The notes beneath the pieces were generated by a model. It had not been told where the DNA came from, did no database searches, and worked only from the letters and a program-made list of their open reading frames with translations. This document shows, piece by piece, positions 54,389 to 62,506 of a stretch of DNA of 64,000 nucleotides. A program made the translations under genes and the position numbers. Numbering within the stretch: position 1 is the stretch's first letter; every line of letters starts with the position of its first letter. The DNA comes from Novosphingobium guangzhouense (lineage in GTDB: Bacteria > Pseudomonadota > Alphaproteobacteria > Sphingomonadales > Sphingomonadaceae), in NCBI RefSeq assembly GCF_002896965.1, contig NZ_LYMM01000025.1, positions 53,067 to 117,066 of the forward strand, given 5' to 3'.

Positions 54389-57300
54389 TCAGAACCTGCC
54401 GGTCAGGCTCATCCGCACCGTCCTGCCGGGGGCGGGCAGCATCGATCGCGAAAGCGGGTCCAGATAGTAGCGATTGTTGAGGTTCGTACCGACGAGTTCG
54501 GCCGTGAACCGGGCGTTGATCCTGAAGCGGGCATAGGCATCGACGGTGACGATCTCTCCCCAGGTGTAGGGGATGTTGAGGGCGCAGGCGCCAAGGCACC
54601 CGTTCTCATAGTCGGAGAACTGGGCCAGTTGCGGGTTGTCGTAGCCGCTGTACCAGGTCAGCCGCCCGCCCACCTCAAGCCGGCGTTGCAGGAAACGGCC
54701 GCCGAACGACCAGTTCACGGTATCCTCGGGCGTGGCCTGCGTAAGCAGGAACCCGGCAAGGAAGCCGTACTTCACGCAATTGGGCATCCGGCCCGAACTG
54801 GGGTCCGTCAGCGCCGCCACGCTTTCATCGCAGACCTTGTTCGTCGTCTGATGACCGGCGCTCAGATCGGTGAAGAAGCGCCCGTTGTCGAAGCGCGCCT
54901 GCAATTCGAACCCGGCGATCACCTGCCTGTCGAGGTTGCTGAACATCAGGTGCGTGTCGCGTTCGATCACGTCATGGGTGGTGTTGCGATACCAGGTCAG
55001 CTTGATATCGGCGTGCTGATCCTCTCCGCCCATGCCCAGCAGCGGGCGCAAGTCCTGGACGAAGGCCGCTTCCCACGAATGGATGCGCTCGGGCTTCAAC
55101 TGGGCCATGGGGTTGATCGAGGCCGAAAAGCCGATCGTGCTTTCGAACATGCTGGGGAAACGATAAGCCTGTGCATAGCGCACGTAGGCGCGGCTGGCGT
55201 CGCTCAGGTACACCGTGGCCGAAGCGGAAGGCGCCCATCCGTGGCCGGACTTGCGCGTGGCCTGCGTCACCGCGACCGCGCGCGTCACACCCTGCGCAAC
55301 GCAGCTGCCCGCCGCGTAGTTCTCCAGGCTGTCGAGCGATCCGTTGAGGCAGATGTTGTCGGCCCTGCTGAAGTTGCCATTCGCATCGGGCAACCAGTCC
55401 GTTCCGACTTGCGGCATCTGGAAGGTGTACGGATCGGCCGCATAAGTCGCCACTTCGGCCGGCACGATCAGGTCCAGCAGGAAATCCGGGATACCCTGCG
55501 CACTGTAGAACGCGCGCCGATAGGCTTCGAAATCGGCAGCGCCATAGCCTTCCGTGCTGTAGCTGGTCGTGTACCGGTCCGTGACGTAATAGTTGAGCGA
55601 CCCGCCGTTCAGCTCCAGCAGCTTGGGCAGGAAATCGTCCTTCGCCCAGTACCCTGAATAGGCCAGCCCCGCGTTGAGCTTCAGGAAGCGGACGGGCTGC
55701 CATTCGCCGGTCAGGTTGATGCGATATTCCTCCCGGCGGCCGGCGCGGGGATATTGCCTCCAGCCGTTGGCCATCGCGGTCGAATATTCGTCATCCGAGC
55801 GCAGCTTCTCATGCTGCCAGCTGGCATCGAGCAGCACGTTGAGGTTCGAGGCGAGGTTGAACTGGTTGCTGGCGCTGAACCCGAAGCGGTTGTTCGTGGA
55901 ATTGCTCAGCGCGCTGTTGATGATGATCGGATCCTCGACCGAGGCCGCATTGGGATATCCGCCCGCGCTGTAGGTATCGCTGACGGTGTGCGTGGCCCAA
56001 GCCGTCGCCTTGAAATCGATCAGCTTGCTGTCCGGCTGCCACTTGTATTCGGCATTGTAGGCTTGCGCGTGGACCTTGCTTTCCGGCCACTGGACATTGC
56101 CGAAATAGCCGCCGGCGGTCGACATGATGCGCGAAGGCATGATCTCGCCAAAGCGGGTGCGGCTGTCGCGAAAGCCCACTTGCAGGTACTGGTCGTCGGC
56201 GATGTGCCAGGTGCCCTTGAACATCCAGGATTCCAGCCTGCTCGACGTGTTCGGCACCTCGTTGCCGGGTTCGTAGTTGAGCCCCAGCCTGCGGACGTAA
56301 GTGTCCGAATTGATCGGCAGGTCGTCCTGCTGGTAATAGGAGGCTGCGGTCTTGCCCGAGAAGTAGTTGCCTCTCTCGCGGAACGCGTAGGCGCCGAACA
56401 GGTCGATATCGCCGACACGACCGGCTGCGGCCAGACGGATGGCGCGGTCCCCGGCGGAAAACGCCTCGTTGTCCTGCGGGGTCCGCAGGTCCACCCGCAG
56501 CGAGGGGTCGGCATAAGGGTACGTCGGCGTGCCGGAAGTGCCCGGCGATCCGGGGAAACCGGGCACCGTGGTATAGTCCTGCCCCGTCAGCAGCGTCGGG
56601 AATCTGGGGTTCGTGGAGTTGTTGCCCCCTTCCACCCTCAGTTCGAGGCCGAAGGTCTGCCCGGCGGAAAGGATGTCATCGACATCGAGCGTATCGATGA
56701 CCACCGCACCGCCCGTCGATCCGTTGACCCCGCGTACCGACACCGGGCCCTTGAGCACCTGCACGCCGGAAATCAGGCTGGGATCGATGTAGCTGCGGTT
56801 GCTCGCCCCGTTGTACCCACGCCACACGGTCAGCGCCTGTTCGGTGCCGTCGATGATGACCGGGACGCGGCCCGGCCCCTGGATACCGCGAATGCTGGGA
56901 TCGATCGCCCCGCCGTTGCGGGCGTCGCCGCTGTAGACGTTGACCATCCCCTTGAGCACGTCGGCCGTGTTGACGCCCTTGTACCGCTCGATCTCTTCGC
57001 GCCCCGCGTAAGTGGAGGACATGTCCTGATCGTAGATGGCGTCCTTGAGCCGGGCATCCCGCTGCGCGCCGGTTTCCGAGGCCGCATCGATGCCCTGGCC
57101 TTCGACCCTCAGCGTGCCTAGGCTTACGGCCTGATCCGCTCCCGCGATCGGCTGGGCAGGCGGCGCCCGGTACAGCGTCACCACGTTGCCCTCGATCCTG
57201 AAGGCAAAGCCGCTGGCGGCAAGGAGACGGGCAAGCGCCTCCTGCGTCGTCATCCTGCCGCGCACGCCGGGACTGCGCTGCCCCTGCAGGTCGGCCGCGT

Positions 57301-57532
57301 TTATGCTGACTTGCAGCCCCGACTGGCTGCCGAAGTCCATCAGCGCCTCGTCAAGCGATTGTGCCGGGATCGCGAAAGTGTGCACGGCACCAGCGGGGGC
57401 GGCTTGCGCCACGGCCGGTATCGACCACAGCGCCACTCCGGCCGCCGTCGACGCCATCAGCAACCCCGCGATCGCCCTGCCCCACTTGTCCTGCGCACGC
57501 CCCGACCGCCCGCGAATTCCCCCCGAAATCAC
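54389..57532 (-). CDS. TonB-dependent receptor with STN signalling domain (haem/hemophore receptor)
   Basis: 1047 residues. Signal sequence, then an STN (secretin/TonB N-terminal) domain at about residues 48-120 (FAIPAQSLDEALMDFGSQSGLQV ... LLAASGFAF), plug domain, and a large barrel ending RTVRMSLTGRF. STN marks a transducer receptor that signals through FecR to FecI, both encoded directly upstream. The barrel has YAQAYRFPSMFE followed by NPMAQLKPER, resembling the FRAP/NPNL region of haem receptors. Start: GTG at 57532 (GGAG 8 nt upstream) or TTG at 57535. Likely accepts haem from the hemophilin-like protein, HasR-like. Confidence 0.9.
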   Translation of the reverse strand: MISGGIRGRSGRAQDKWGRAIAGLLMASTAAGVALWSIPAVAQAAPAGAVHTFAIPAQSLDEALMDFGSQSGLQVSINAADLQGQRSPGVRGRMTTQEALARLLAASGFAFRIEGNVVTLYRAPPAQPIAGADQAVSLGTLRVEGQGIDAASETGAQRDARLKDAIYDQDMSSTYAGREEIERYKGVNTADVLKGMVNVYSGDARNGGAIDPSIRGIQGPGRVPVIIDGTEQALTVWRGYNGASNRSYIDPSLISGVQVLKGPVSVRGVNGSTGGAVVIDTLDVDDILSAGQTFGLELRVEGGNNSTNPRFPTLLTGQDYTTVPGFPGSPGTSGTPTYPYADPSLRVDLRTPQDNEAFSAGDRAIRLAAAGRVGDIDLFGAYAFRERGNYFSGKTAASYYQQDDLPINSDTYVRRLGLNYEPGNEVPNTSSRLESWMFKGTWHIADDQYLQVGFRDSRTRFGEIMPSRIMSTAGGYFGNVQWPESKVHAQAYNAEYKWQPDSKLIDFKATAWATHTVSDTYSAGGYPNAASVEDPIIINSALSNSTNNRFGFSASNQFNLASNLNVLLDASWQHEKLRSDDEYSTAMANGWRQYPRAGRREEYRINLTGEWQPVRFLKLNAGLAYSGYWAKDDFLPKLLELNGGSLNYYVTDRYTTSYSTEGYGAADFEAYRRAFYSAQGIPDFLLDLIVPAEVATYAADPYTFQMPQVGTDWLPDANGNFSRADNICLNGSLDSLENYAAGSCVAQGVTRAVAVTQATRKSGHGWAPSASATVYLSDASRAYVRYAQAYRFPSMFESTIGFSASINPMAQLKPERIHSWEAAFVQDLRPLLGMGGEDQHADIKLTWYRNTTHDVIERDTHLMFSNLDRQVIAGFELQARFDNGRFFTDLSAGHQTTNKVCDESVAALTDPSSGRMPNCVKYGFLAGFLLTQATPEDTVNWSFGGRFLQRRLEVGGRLTWYSGYDNPQLAQFSDYENGCLGACALNIPYTWGEIVTVDAYARFRINARFTAELVGTNLNNRYYLDPLSRSMLPAPGRTVRMSLTGRF

Positions 57533-57568
57533 CAAACCTGCTCCATCCGCTCAAGTGACATGTGATAA

Positions 57569-57591
57569 ATGCTAATGCAATGCATTCGCAT
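57569..57591. promoter_or_regulatory. Near-perfect 23-bp palindrome before haem receptor gene (Fur-box-like)
   Basis: ATGC-T-AATGCA-A-TGCATT-C-GCAT: symmetric except for three single positions at regular places. Nested in a wider inverted repeat (TCAAGTGA at 57551-57558, TCACTTGA at 57593-57600). Lies 37 bp before the receptor start. Form and place suggest an iron-regulator (Fur-type) operator; alternatively a transcript hairpin between fecR and the receptor gene. Confidence 0.55.
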
Positions 57592-57692
57592 ATCACTTGA
57601 CGAGCGAGGTCAGCGCATTTCCGGAAGAATTTTCACGACAACATGCAACACCATGAAAAATAGATTTTTTTTTCGGGTTTATCCGCGCAAGG

Positions 57693-58676
57693 TCACTCAA
57701 CCGAGACGATCTTCACCCATGGCGTCAGGCGCGTAACGCGAAGGGGGTGGACCTTTGCGATGGCGGCAAGCGCGGCGTCCGGATTGCGCAGATCGTAAAT
57801 GCCGGTCACCCGGCGCGATGCCAGTCCGGGGCCACGCGCGAGGATATAGCCGCGATACCACGGGCGCAGATCTTCCAGAACTTCACCGACCGGCCGGTCC
57901 TTCACGAACATCCGCCCGTCGATCCATCCGGCGATGCGGTCCGCGCGAACGGAGCCGCGCCGGGCATGGCCGTCAGGGCCGCGCGTGGCTACATCACCCT
58001 TGTGCAGCACCATCGTGCCCGCCGGGCCATATTTCACGGCAACCGTACCCCGCCGCACCGCCACGGAAGCCTTCGCCGATATATCATCCACTTCGAAGGC
58101 CGTACCCAGCACGGTGACCACGGTATCGTCCGCAAGCACCCTGAACGGACGATCCTTGTCATGCGCAACGTCGAAAAAGGCGCGCCCGCGCAACAGGTGC
58201 GCCGAACGCTGCCTGTCATTCACGTCAAAGGCCAGCGCACTGTCCGGACCAAGGGCCACGCGGGTCCCGTCTTCCAGCACGACCTGCCTGACTTCGCCGG
58301 TCCCGGTGATATCGCGGGCCTGCAGGCGCAGCGCCACGTTGGGCAGCAGCACCAGGCCGAGGCAGGCAGCGGCGGCGACCGCTGCCACCACGCGCCGGCG
58401 GCGGACGAGCCCGCCTTGCCATCTCCTGCCACCGCTCAAAAGCGTGACCTTGCGCGAAGCAGGAAGGGTCGCGATGTGGTCCGGATGCGTTCCCGTCAGG
58501 GCAAGCGGAAGGGCAGCCTCCACTGCTGCGGCAAGGTCGAGCGCCCTGCCCCAGCTTGCGCGATGCGCCGGGCTACGTTCCTGCCACTGCGCCACTTGCG
58601 CGTGCAGGGCATCGTCGTCCGGCCGATCGTCGAGACGCACCAGCAGGTCAACCGCCTCGCGATCGAGCGCGCTCAT
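57693..58676 (-). CDS. FecR-type anti-sigma/sigma-regulator
   Basis: 327 residues. N-terminal DUF4880 cytoplasmic part (DREAVDLLVRLDDRP, QWQERSPAHRASWGRAL), one membrane segment near residues 115-135 (RRRRVVAAVAAAACLGLVLLP), periplasmic FecR domain (VVLEDGTRVALGPDSALAFDV, GRAFFDVAHDKDRPFRV, VTVLGTAFEV). Transmits receptor occupancy to the sigma factor. ATG at 58676 preferred because it gives the usual MSALDREAV start; ATG at 58697 possible. Stands between sigma factor and receptor genes. Confidence 0.92.
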   Translation of the reverse strand: MSALDREAVDLLVRLDDRPDDDALHAQVAQWQERSPAHRASWGRALDLAAAVEAALPLALTGTHPDHIATLPASRKVTLLSGGRRWQGGLVRRRRVVAAVAAAACLGLVLLPNVALRLQARDITGTGEVRQVVLEDGTRVALGPDSALAFDVNDRQRSAHLLRGRAFFDVAHDKDRPFRVLADDTVVTVLGTAFEVDDISAKASVAVRRGTVAVKYGPAGTMVLHKGDVATRGPDGHARRGSVRADRIAGWIDGRMFVKDRPVGEVLEDLRPWYRGYILARGPGLASRRVTGIYDLRNPDAALAAIAKVHPLRVTRLTPWVKIVSVE

Positions 58677-58851
58677 GTTCCTGTCTTCTCCGGTCATGGA
58701 ACCCGCGTACTTCCCATCGAACGTCTGGATCCTGTGTGCCCTTTCGTGAGGCCCCGCGTGAGGCCCCATGTGCGGCCCCTGTGCGTGGCCTCCTTGTACC
58801 TTTCCTGACGAACGAGCCGCGCCGATTTCCGGAAATTTTTCACCATGCCCG
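58677..58851. other. Gap between sigma factor and FecR genes
   Basis: 175 bp on the same strand, unusually long for a FecI-FecR pair. Contains several overlapping GAGGCCCC-type direct repeats (near 58748-58790, GTGAGGCCCC twice and related ATGTGCGGCCCC). No gene or clear terminator. Confidence 0.35.
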
Positions 58852-59391
58852 TCATCGCCCCCTGCCCAGAGCTTTCCGGCAACGCTCCAGCGCGGTCGCA
58901 ACCAGTTCATGGGCCACGCTTTTGGACAGCCCCAGACGCGCGCCCACTTCCACCAGCGTCAGCCCTTCGACGCGGTTCAGCAGGAACGCCCGGCGCGTGC
59001 GATCGGGAAGACCGGCCACCGTGTCCAGAACCCGCGCAAGTTCGTCGGCCGCCTCGACCTGCGCCTGTGCCGAAGGCTGATCGCTGGCGATCTGGTGCAG
59101 ATCTTCTCCCCCGTCGTCGGCAAACAGCCGTCCTTCCAGAGCCCGTCGCCGTCGGCTGTCGAGCGCAAGATTGCGCACGATGCGATAAAGGAAGCGCTTG
59201 GGGTCGTCTATCGTTTGCTGCTGCGCGGACCCTGTAAACCGCCCCCAGGCGTCCTGCACGATGTCTTCGGCCTGAGCGGCATCTCCGGTGATCGCCGCCG
59301 CATAACGGACAAGCGCAGCCCGGTTTTCGACGAAGAAGCCAAAGTTATCCCACGCTTTTCGTCCCGTAACTGTCCCGGCTGGCTGGTCCAT
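58852..59391 (-). CDS. ECF sigma factor, FecI type
   Basis: 179 residues. Region 2 (FFVENRAALVRYAAAITGDAAQAEDIVQDAW with the DIVQDAW core) and region 4 (LPDRTRRAFLLNRVEGLTLVEVGARLGLSKSVAHELV), the FecI/iron-transport ECF group. ATG at 59391. First gene of fecI-fecR-receptor-hemophore-Slam-haem oxygenase-DUF454-TonB. An AT-rich region upstream contains TATGCG-T-CGCATA (59456-59468), a possible regulator site. Confidence 0.93.
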   Translation of the reverse strand: MDQPAGTVTGRKAWDNFGFFVENRAALVRYAAAITGDAAQAEDIVQDAWGRFTGSAQQQTIDDPKRFLYRIVRNLALDSRRRRALEGRLFADDGGEDLHQIASDQPSAQAQVEAADELARVLDTVAGLPDRTRRAFLLNRVEGLTLVEVGARLGLSKSVAHELVATALERCRKALGRGR

Positions 59392-59613
59392 GCCGGGGGC
59401 CTAGCAGATCGGTTGTTGCGAACCAATCTCAAAAACTGCACCACCCCGGCCTTAGTATGCGTCGCATAGGATTTCTTATTTATAATATTAATACTTGACG
59501 CCCGTTAAGTCCGTTGCCTATCAAACTGCAACGGCTGCACCACAACCCGATAACGGGAGTGGGCGGCCACTGCCGGCACCTGCATCCCTGTGTCGGTCAA
59601 TGGGGGAAGTTTG
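59392..59613. other. Divergent promoter region FecI / TonB receptor
   Basis: 222 bp between divergent genes. AT-rich core at 59470-59505 suits promoters in both directions. Palindrome TATGCG-T-CGCATA at 59456-59468 lies on the sigma-factor side, 65 bp from its start; a Fur-type or similar operator is possible. No gene seen. Confidence 0.45.
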
Positions 59614-62427
59614 ATGCTGAATACGAGGGCAACCCGTCATATCCTTATGCTTGGCGCCGGTTTTGCCGCGCTCAATGTCGGCGTGGCCGGCGCGCAGGAT
59701 GTGCAAGGCGACACCGAAACGACACTGGCGGAGCCCGAAGCCGGTCAGGACATCGTCGTAACCGGCATTCGCGCATCGCTGGCGACCGCGCTTGGCGAAA
59801 AGCGCAACACCGTGAACATCGTCGACGTCATCAATGCCGACGACGTGGGCAAGCTGCCCGACCAGAACCTTGCCGAAGTGCTGGAGAACATTTCCGGCAT
59901 CCAGATCGACCGCGCGCAGGGCGTGGGCAGCAACGTTTCGATCCGTGGCTCTTCGCAGAACCTCGTGCTCATCAACGGACGCGCCACGACGCCTTCGGGC
60001 GACAGCCGCGGCGGCATCAGCTTCGGGGACGTTCCGGCCGAACTTATCGCATCCGTCGCCGTGACCAAGGTGGCGACGGCTGACCAGCTGGAAGGTTCGG
60101 TGGGCGGCATCGTCGACTTGCGCACCTACAAGGGCCTTGGCCTTAAGGCGCCGATCGCGTCGATCCGTACCGAGATGGAGTATGCCGAATACTCCGACAG
60201 CTACAATCCCCGCATTTCCGCCGTTTTCGGCAAGAGCTTCGACACCGGCATCGGTGAAATCGGCATCGTCCTGTCCGGCGGCTACAGCAAGCAGACGGTG
60301 CGCGAAGATGCCCTGAACGTGCGCTACGCCGCACGCACCACGGTTGACCTTGACGGCGACGGCACCAGCGATCCGTACCTGCGGCCCAACTACGCGCAGC
60401 AGTTCAACACCGTGCGCGACCGCGAGAACAAGTCCCTTACCGGATCGATCGAGTGGCAGGCATCGCCCGAACTCAAGCTCTTCGTCGACGGCACGTACAT
60501 CGACCAGTCAGTGACGGGTGCGGAATACGGCGTCTTCTTCCACCAGCCCAACGATATCTCCGAACTGCCCTATCTGGATCAGGCGCAGATCGACACGATG
60601 AATTCGGGCGGATTCGATTATCGCCTGATGACCAGCGGCCTTGTCGGTGACACACGCCTGCGATCGCGCAACAGCAGTCCGACGCGCTTTACCGAAAGCT
60701 ACATCGGCGCAGTCGGCGGCGAATGGACTAAGGGCGCGCTCAACGTGAAGTTCGAAGCCAGCCGCGCCGGGTCCAACAGCGATGAAGCCGGGTTCGAAAT
60801 GGTATCGCAGTACAGCGATCCCTCCAGCTCCGACTTCAACAACGAACGCGGCAAGATCAGCCCGCCGGTGATCCTGGAGATGACCGACGACCTGCTCTAC
60901 TTCGCGCCCGACCCGGACAGCCCGCTGTGGGCCAACAAGGCGAACCCCGCCTACTGGAGCGCGTTCATCGCGCGCGACAACGAAACGCGCTTTCGCAACG
61001 TGGAGAACGCCCAGCGCCTTGACGTGAAGTGGGACGCGGACCTTGGCCCGCTGCGCTCGATCGAGATCGGCACCCGGTTCAACCAGTCCAATTCCAGGCG
61101 CGATCGCTTCACCCAGGCATCGCGCACCTTCCCCGGCTTCAGCGCCGCCGACCGCCCGGACCTGTTCGACATCGCGCAGGATGATGTCTTTGCCGACACC
61201 GGATATCAGTACATCGGCGGCTTCATCGTGCCCGCATCGGTCACGCAGGATCCGGCAGCCGCGCGCGAGGCGTTCGGCCTGCTGCCCGTGGCGCCGCAGG
61301 ACTATGCCGCCAGCTTCAGGGTCAAGGAAAAGACCGTGGCGCTTTATGCCAAGGCGAACCTCGATACCGAGATCGCAGGCATGGCCGTGCGCGGCAACGC
61401 GGGCGTGCGCTGGGTCAGCACAGACCAGACCACGATCGGCAACGCCATTTCCAGCGGCGTGATCTCGCAGATCGTCGACAAGAAGAACTACAAGTTCTGG
61501 CTGCCCAGCGCGATGCTTTCCATCGAACCGATGGACAAGGTGATCGTGCGCGCATCCTATGGCCGGTCGATGCGGCGCCCGGACTTTGCCCAGCTTTCGC
61601 CTTCGGTGAACTTCCCGCTGGTGGGTGACGTCTATGTCGGCACCGGCAATCCCGAACTGAAGCCGCAGACCGTCGACCAGTTCGACGCGGCGGTGGAATG
61701 GTACTTCGATCGCAATTCGATCCTGTCGATCGGCGGGTTCTACAAGAAGTACCACGATCTCGTGACCACGGTGGCGATCGCGCCGACGCTGATCGATCCG
61801 GCGGGCAGCAGGTTCGATCCGAACAACTGCGCGACGGGCATCTTCAACCCGGTGGCGGTGGACCTGACCGGCAATGTCGGCGTCTGCGTGGGCGTAAACC
61901 AGCCGCAGAACGCAGGCGGAGCGACGCTGAAGGGCCTCGAAGTCGCCTTCCAGCACAGCTTCACCTACCTGCCCGGCTTCCTCGACGGGTTCGGCGTCAT
62001 CGCCAACTACACCTATCAGGACGGCAAGCGCGATGCGACCTTCACGGTGCCGGGCATCGTATCGGGCAGCGGCGCGGCGGCTGTGCTGCCGTTGCCTCTG
62101 CGTGACCTTTCGAAGAACAACTACAACATCACGCTGTTCTACGAGAAGTACGGGCTGAACGTGCGCGTGCGTTACACCCGGCGCGATCCGTTCCTGCGCA
62201 CGGAGGCGACCGACCTCAGCAACAACCTGCCCTGGTATCAGGACGATCGCGCGCAGATCAACGCCAGCGTCTCCTATGACGTGAACGACAGGTTCGCCGT
62301 GACCTTCTCGGCGATCAACCTGACCAACGAACCCAGCATCGAACGGGCCATCTTCGCCGATGGTCCGGTGGGGCAGTACCGCGCCGCCGATCGCCGCTTC
62401 GTGTTCGGCGTGCGGGGCAAGCTGTAA
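59614..62427 (+). CDS. TonB-dependent receptor, large (TIGR01782-type, carbohydrate/sulfate-ester uptake candidate)
   Basis: 937 residues. Signal peptide (ATRHILMLGAGFAALNVGVAGAQ), TonB-box-like DIVVTGIRASLATAL, plug with DDVGKLPDQNLAEVLENISGIQ and VSIRGSSQNLVLINGR, barrel with MRRPDFAQLSPS and C-terminal FVFGVRGKL. The pattern is that of the large proteobacterial TonB receptors (Caulobacter/Xanthomonas-like) used for glycans. An ATG at 59614 with GGGGGA 6 nt upstream is preferred to an earlier GTG. Followed by a sulfatase gene 79 bp on, suggesting uptake of a sulfated compound. Confidence 0.9.
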   Translation: MLNTRATRHILMLGAGFAALNVGVAGAQDVQGDTETTLAEPEAGQDIVVTGIRASLATALGEKRNTVNIVDVINADDVGKLPDQNLAEVLENISGIQIDRAQGVGSNVSIRGSSQNLVLINGRATTPSGDSRGGISFGDVPAELIASVAVTKVATADQLEGSVGGIVDLRTYKGLGLKAPIASIRTEMEYAEYSDSYNPRISAVFGKSFDTGIGEIGIVLSGGYSKQTVREDALNVRYAARTTVDLDGDGTSDPYLRPNYAQQFNTVRDRENKSLTGSIEWQASPELKLFVDGTYIDQSVTGAEYGVFFHQPNDISELPYLDQAQIDTMNSGGFDYRLMTSGLVGDTRLRSRNSSPTRFTESYIGAVGGEWTKGALNVKFEASRAGSNSDEAGFEMVSQYSDPSSSDFNNERGKISPPVILEMTDDLLYFAPDPDSPLWANKANPAYWSAFIARDNETRFRNVENAQRLDVKWDADLGPLRSIEIGTRFNQSNSRRDRFTQASRTFPGFSAADRPDLFDIAQDDVFADTGYQYIGGFIVPASVTQDPAAAREAFGLLPVAPQDYAASFRVKEKTVALYAKANLDTEIAGMAVRGNAGVRWVSTDQTTIGNAISSGVISQIVDKKNYKFWLPSAMLSIEPMDKVIVRASYGRSMRRPDFAQLSPSVNFPLVGDVYVGTGNPELKPQTVDQFDAAVEWYFDRNSILSIGGFYKKYHDLVTTVAIAPTLIDPAGSRFDPNNCATGIFNPVAVDLTGNVGVCVGVNQPQNAGGATLKGLEVAFQHSFTYLPGFLDGFGVIANYTYQDGKRDATFTVPGIVSGSGAAAVLPLPLRDLSKNNYNITLFYEKYGLNVRVRYTRRDPFLRTEATDLSNNLPWYQDDRAQINASVSYDVNDRFAVTFSAINLTNEPSIERAIFADGPVGQYRAADRRFVFGVRGKL

Positions 62428-62438
62428 GAGGTTTATTG

Positions 62439-62461
62439 GAAATTCGCTGCTGGCGAATTTC
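62439..62461 (+). terminator. Perfect hairpin between TonB receptor and sulfatase genes
   Basis: GAAATTCGC-TGCTG-GCGAATTTC: 9-bp stem, 5-nt loop, 11 bp after the receptor stop. No T tail. Could partly terminate transcription or protect the receptor mRNA 3' end. Confidence 0.5.
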
Positions 62462-62506
62462 GCGGCCATGGGTCGTCGACGGGATAAAGTACGAAAGGGA
62501 ATGCCC

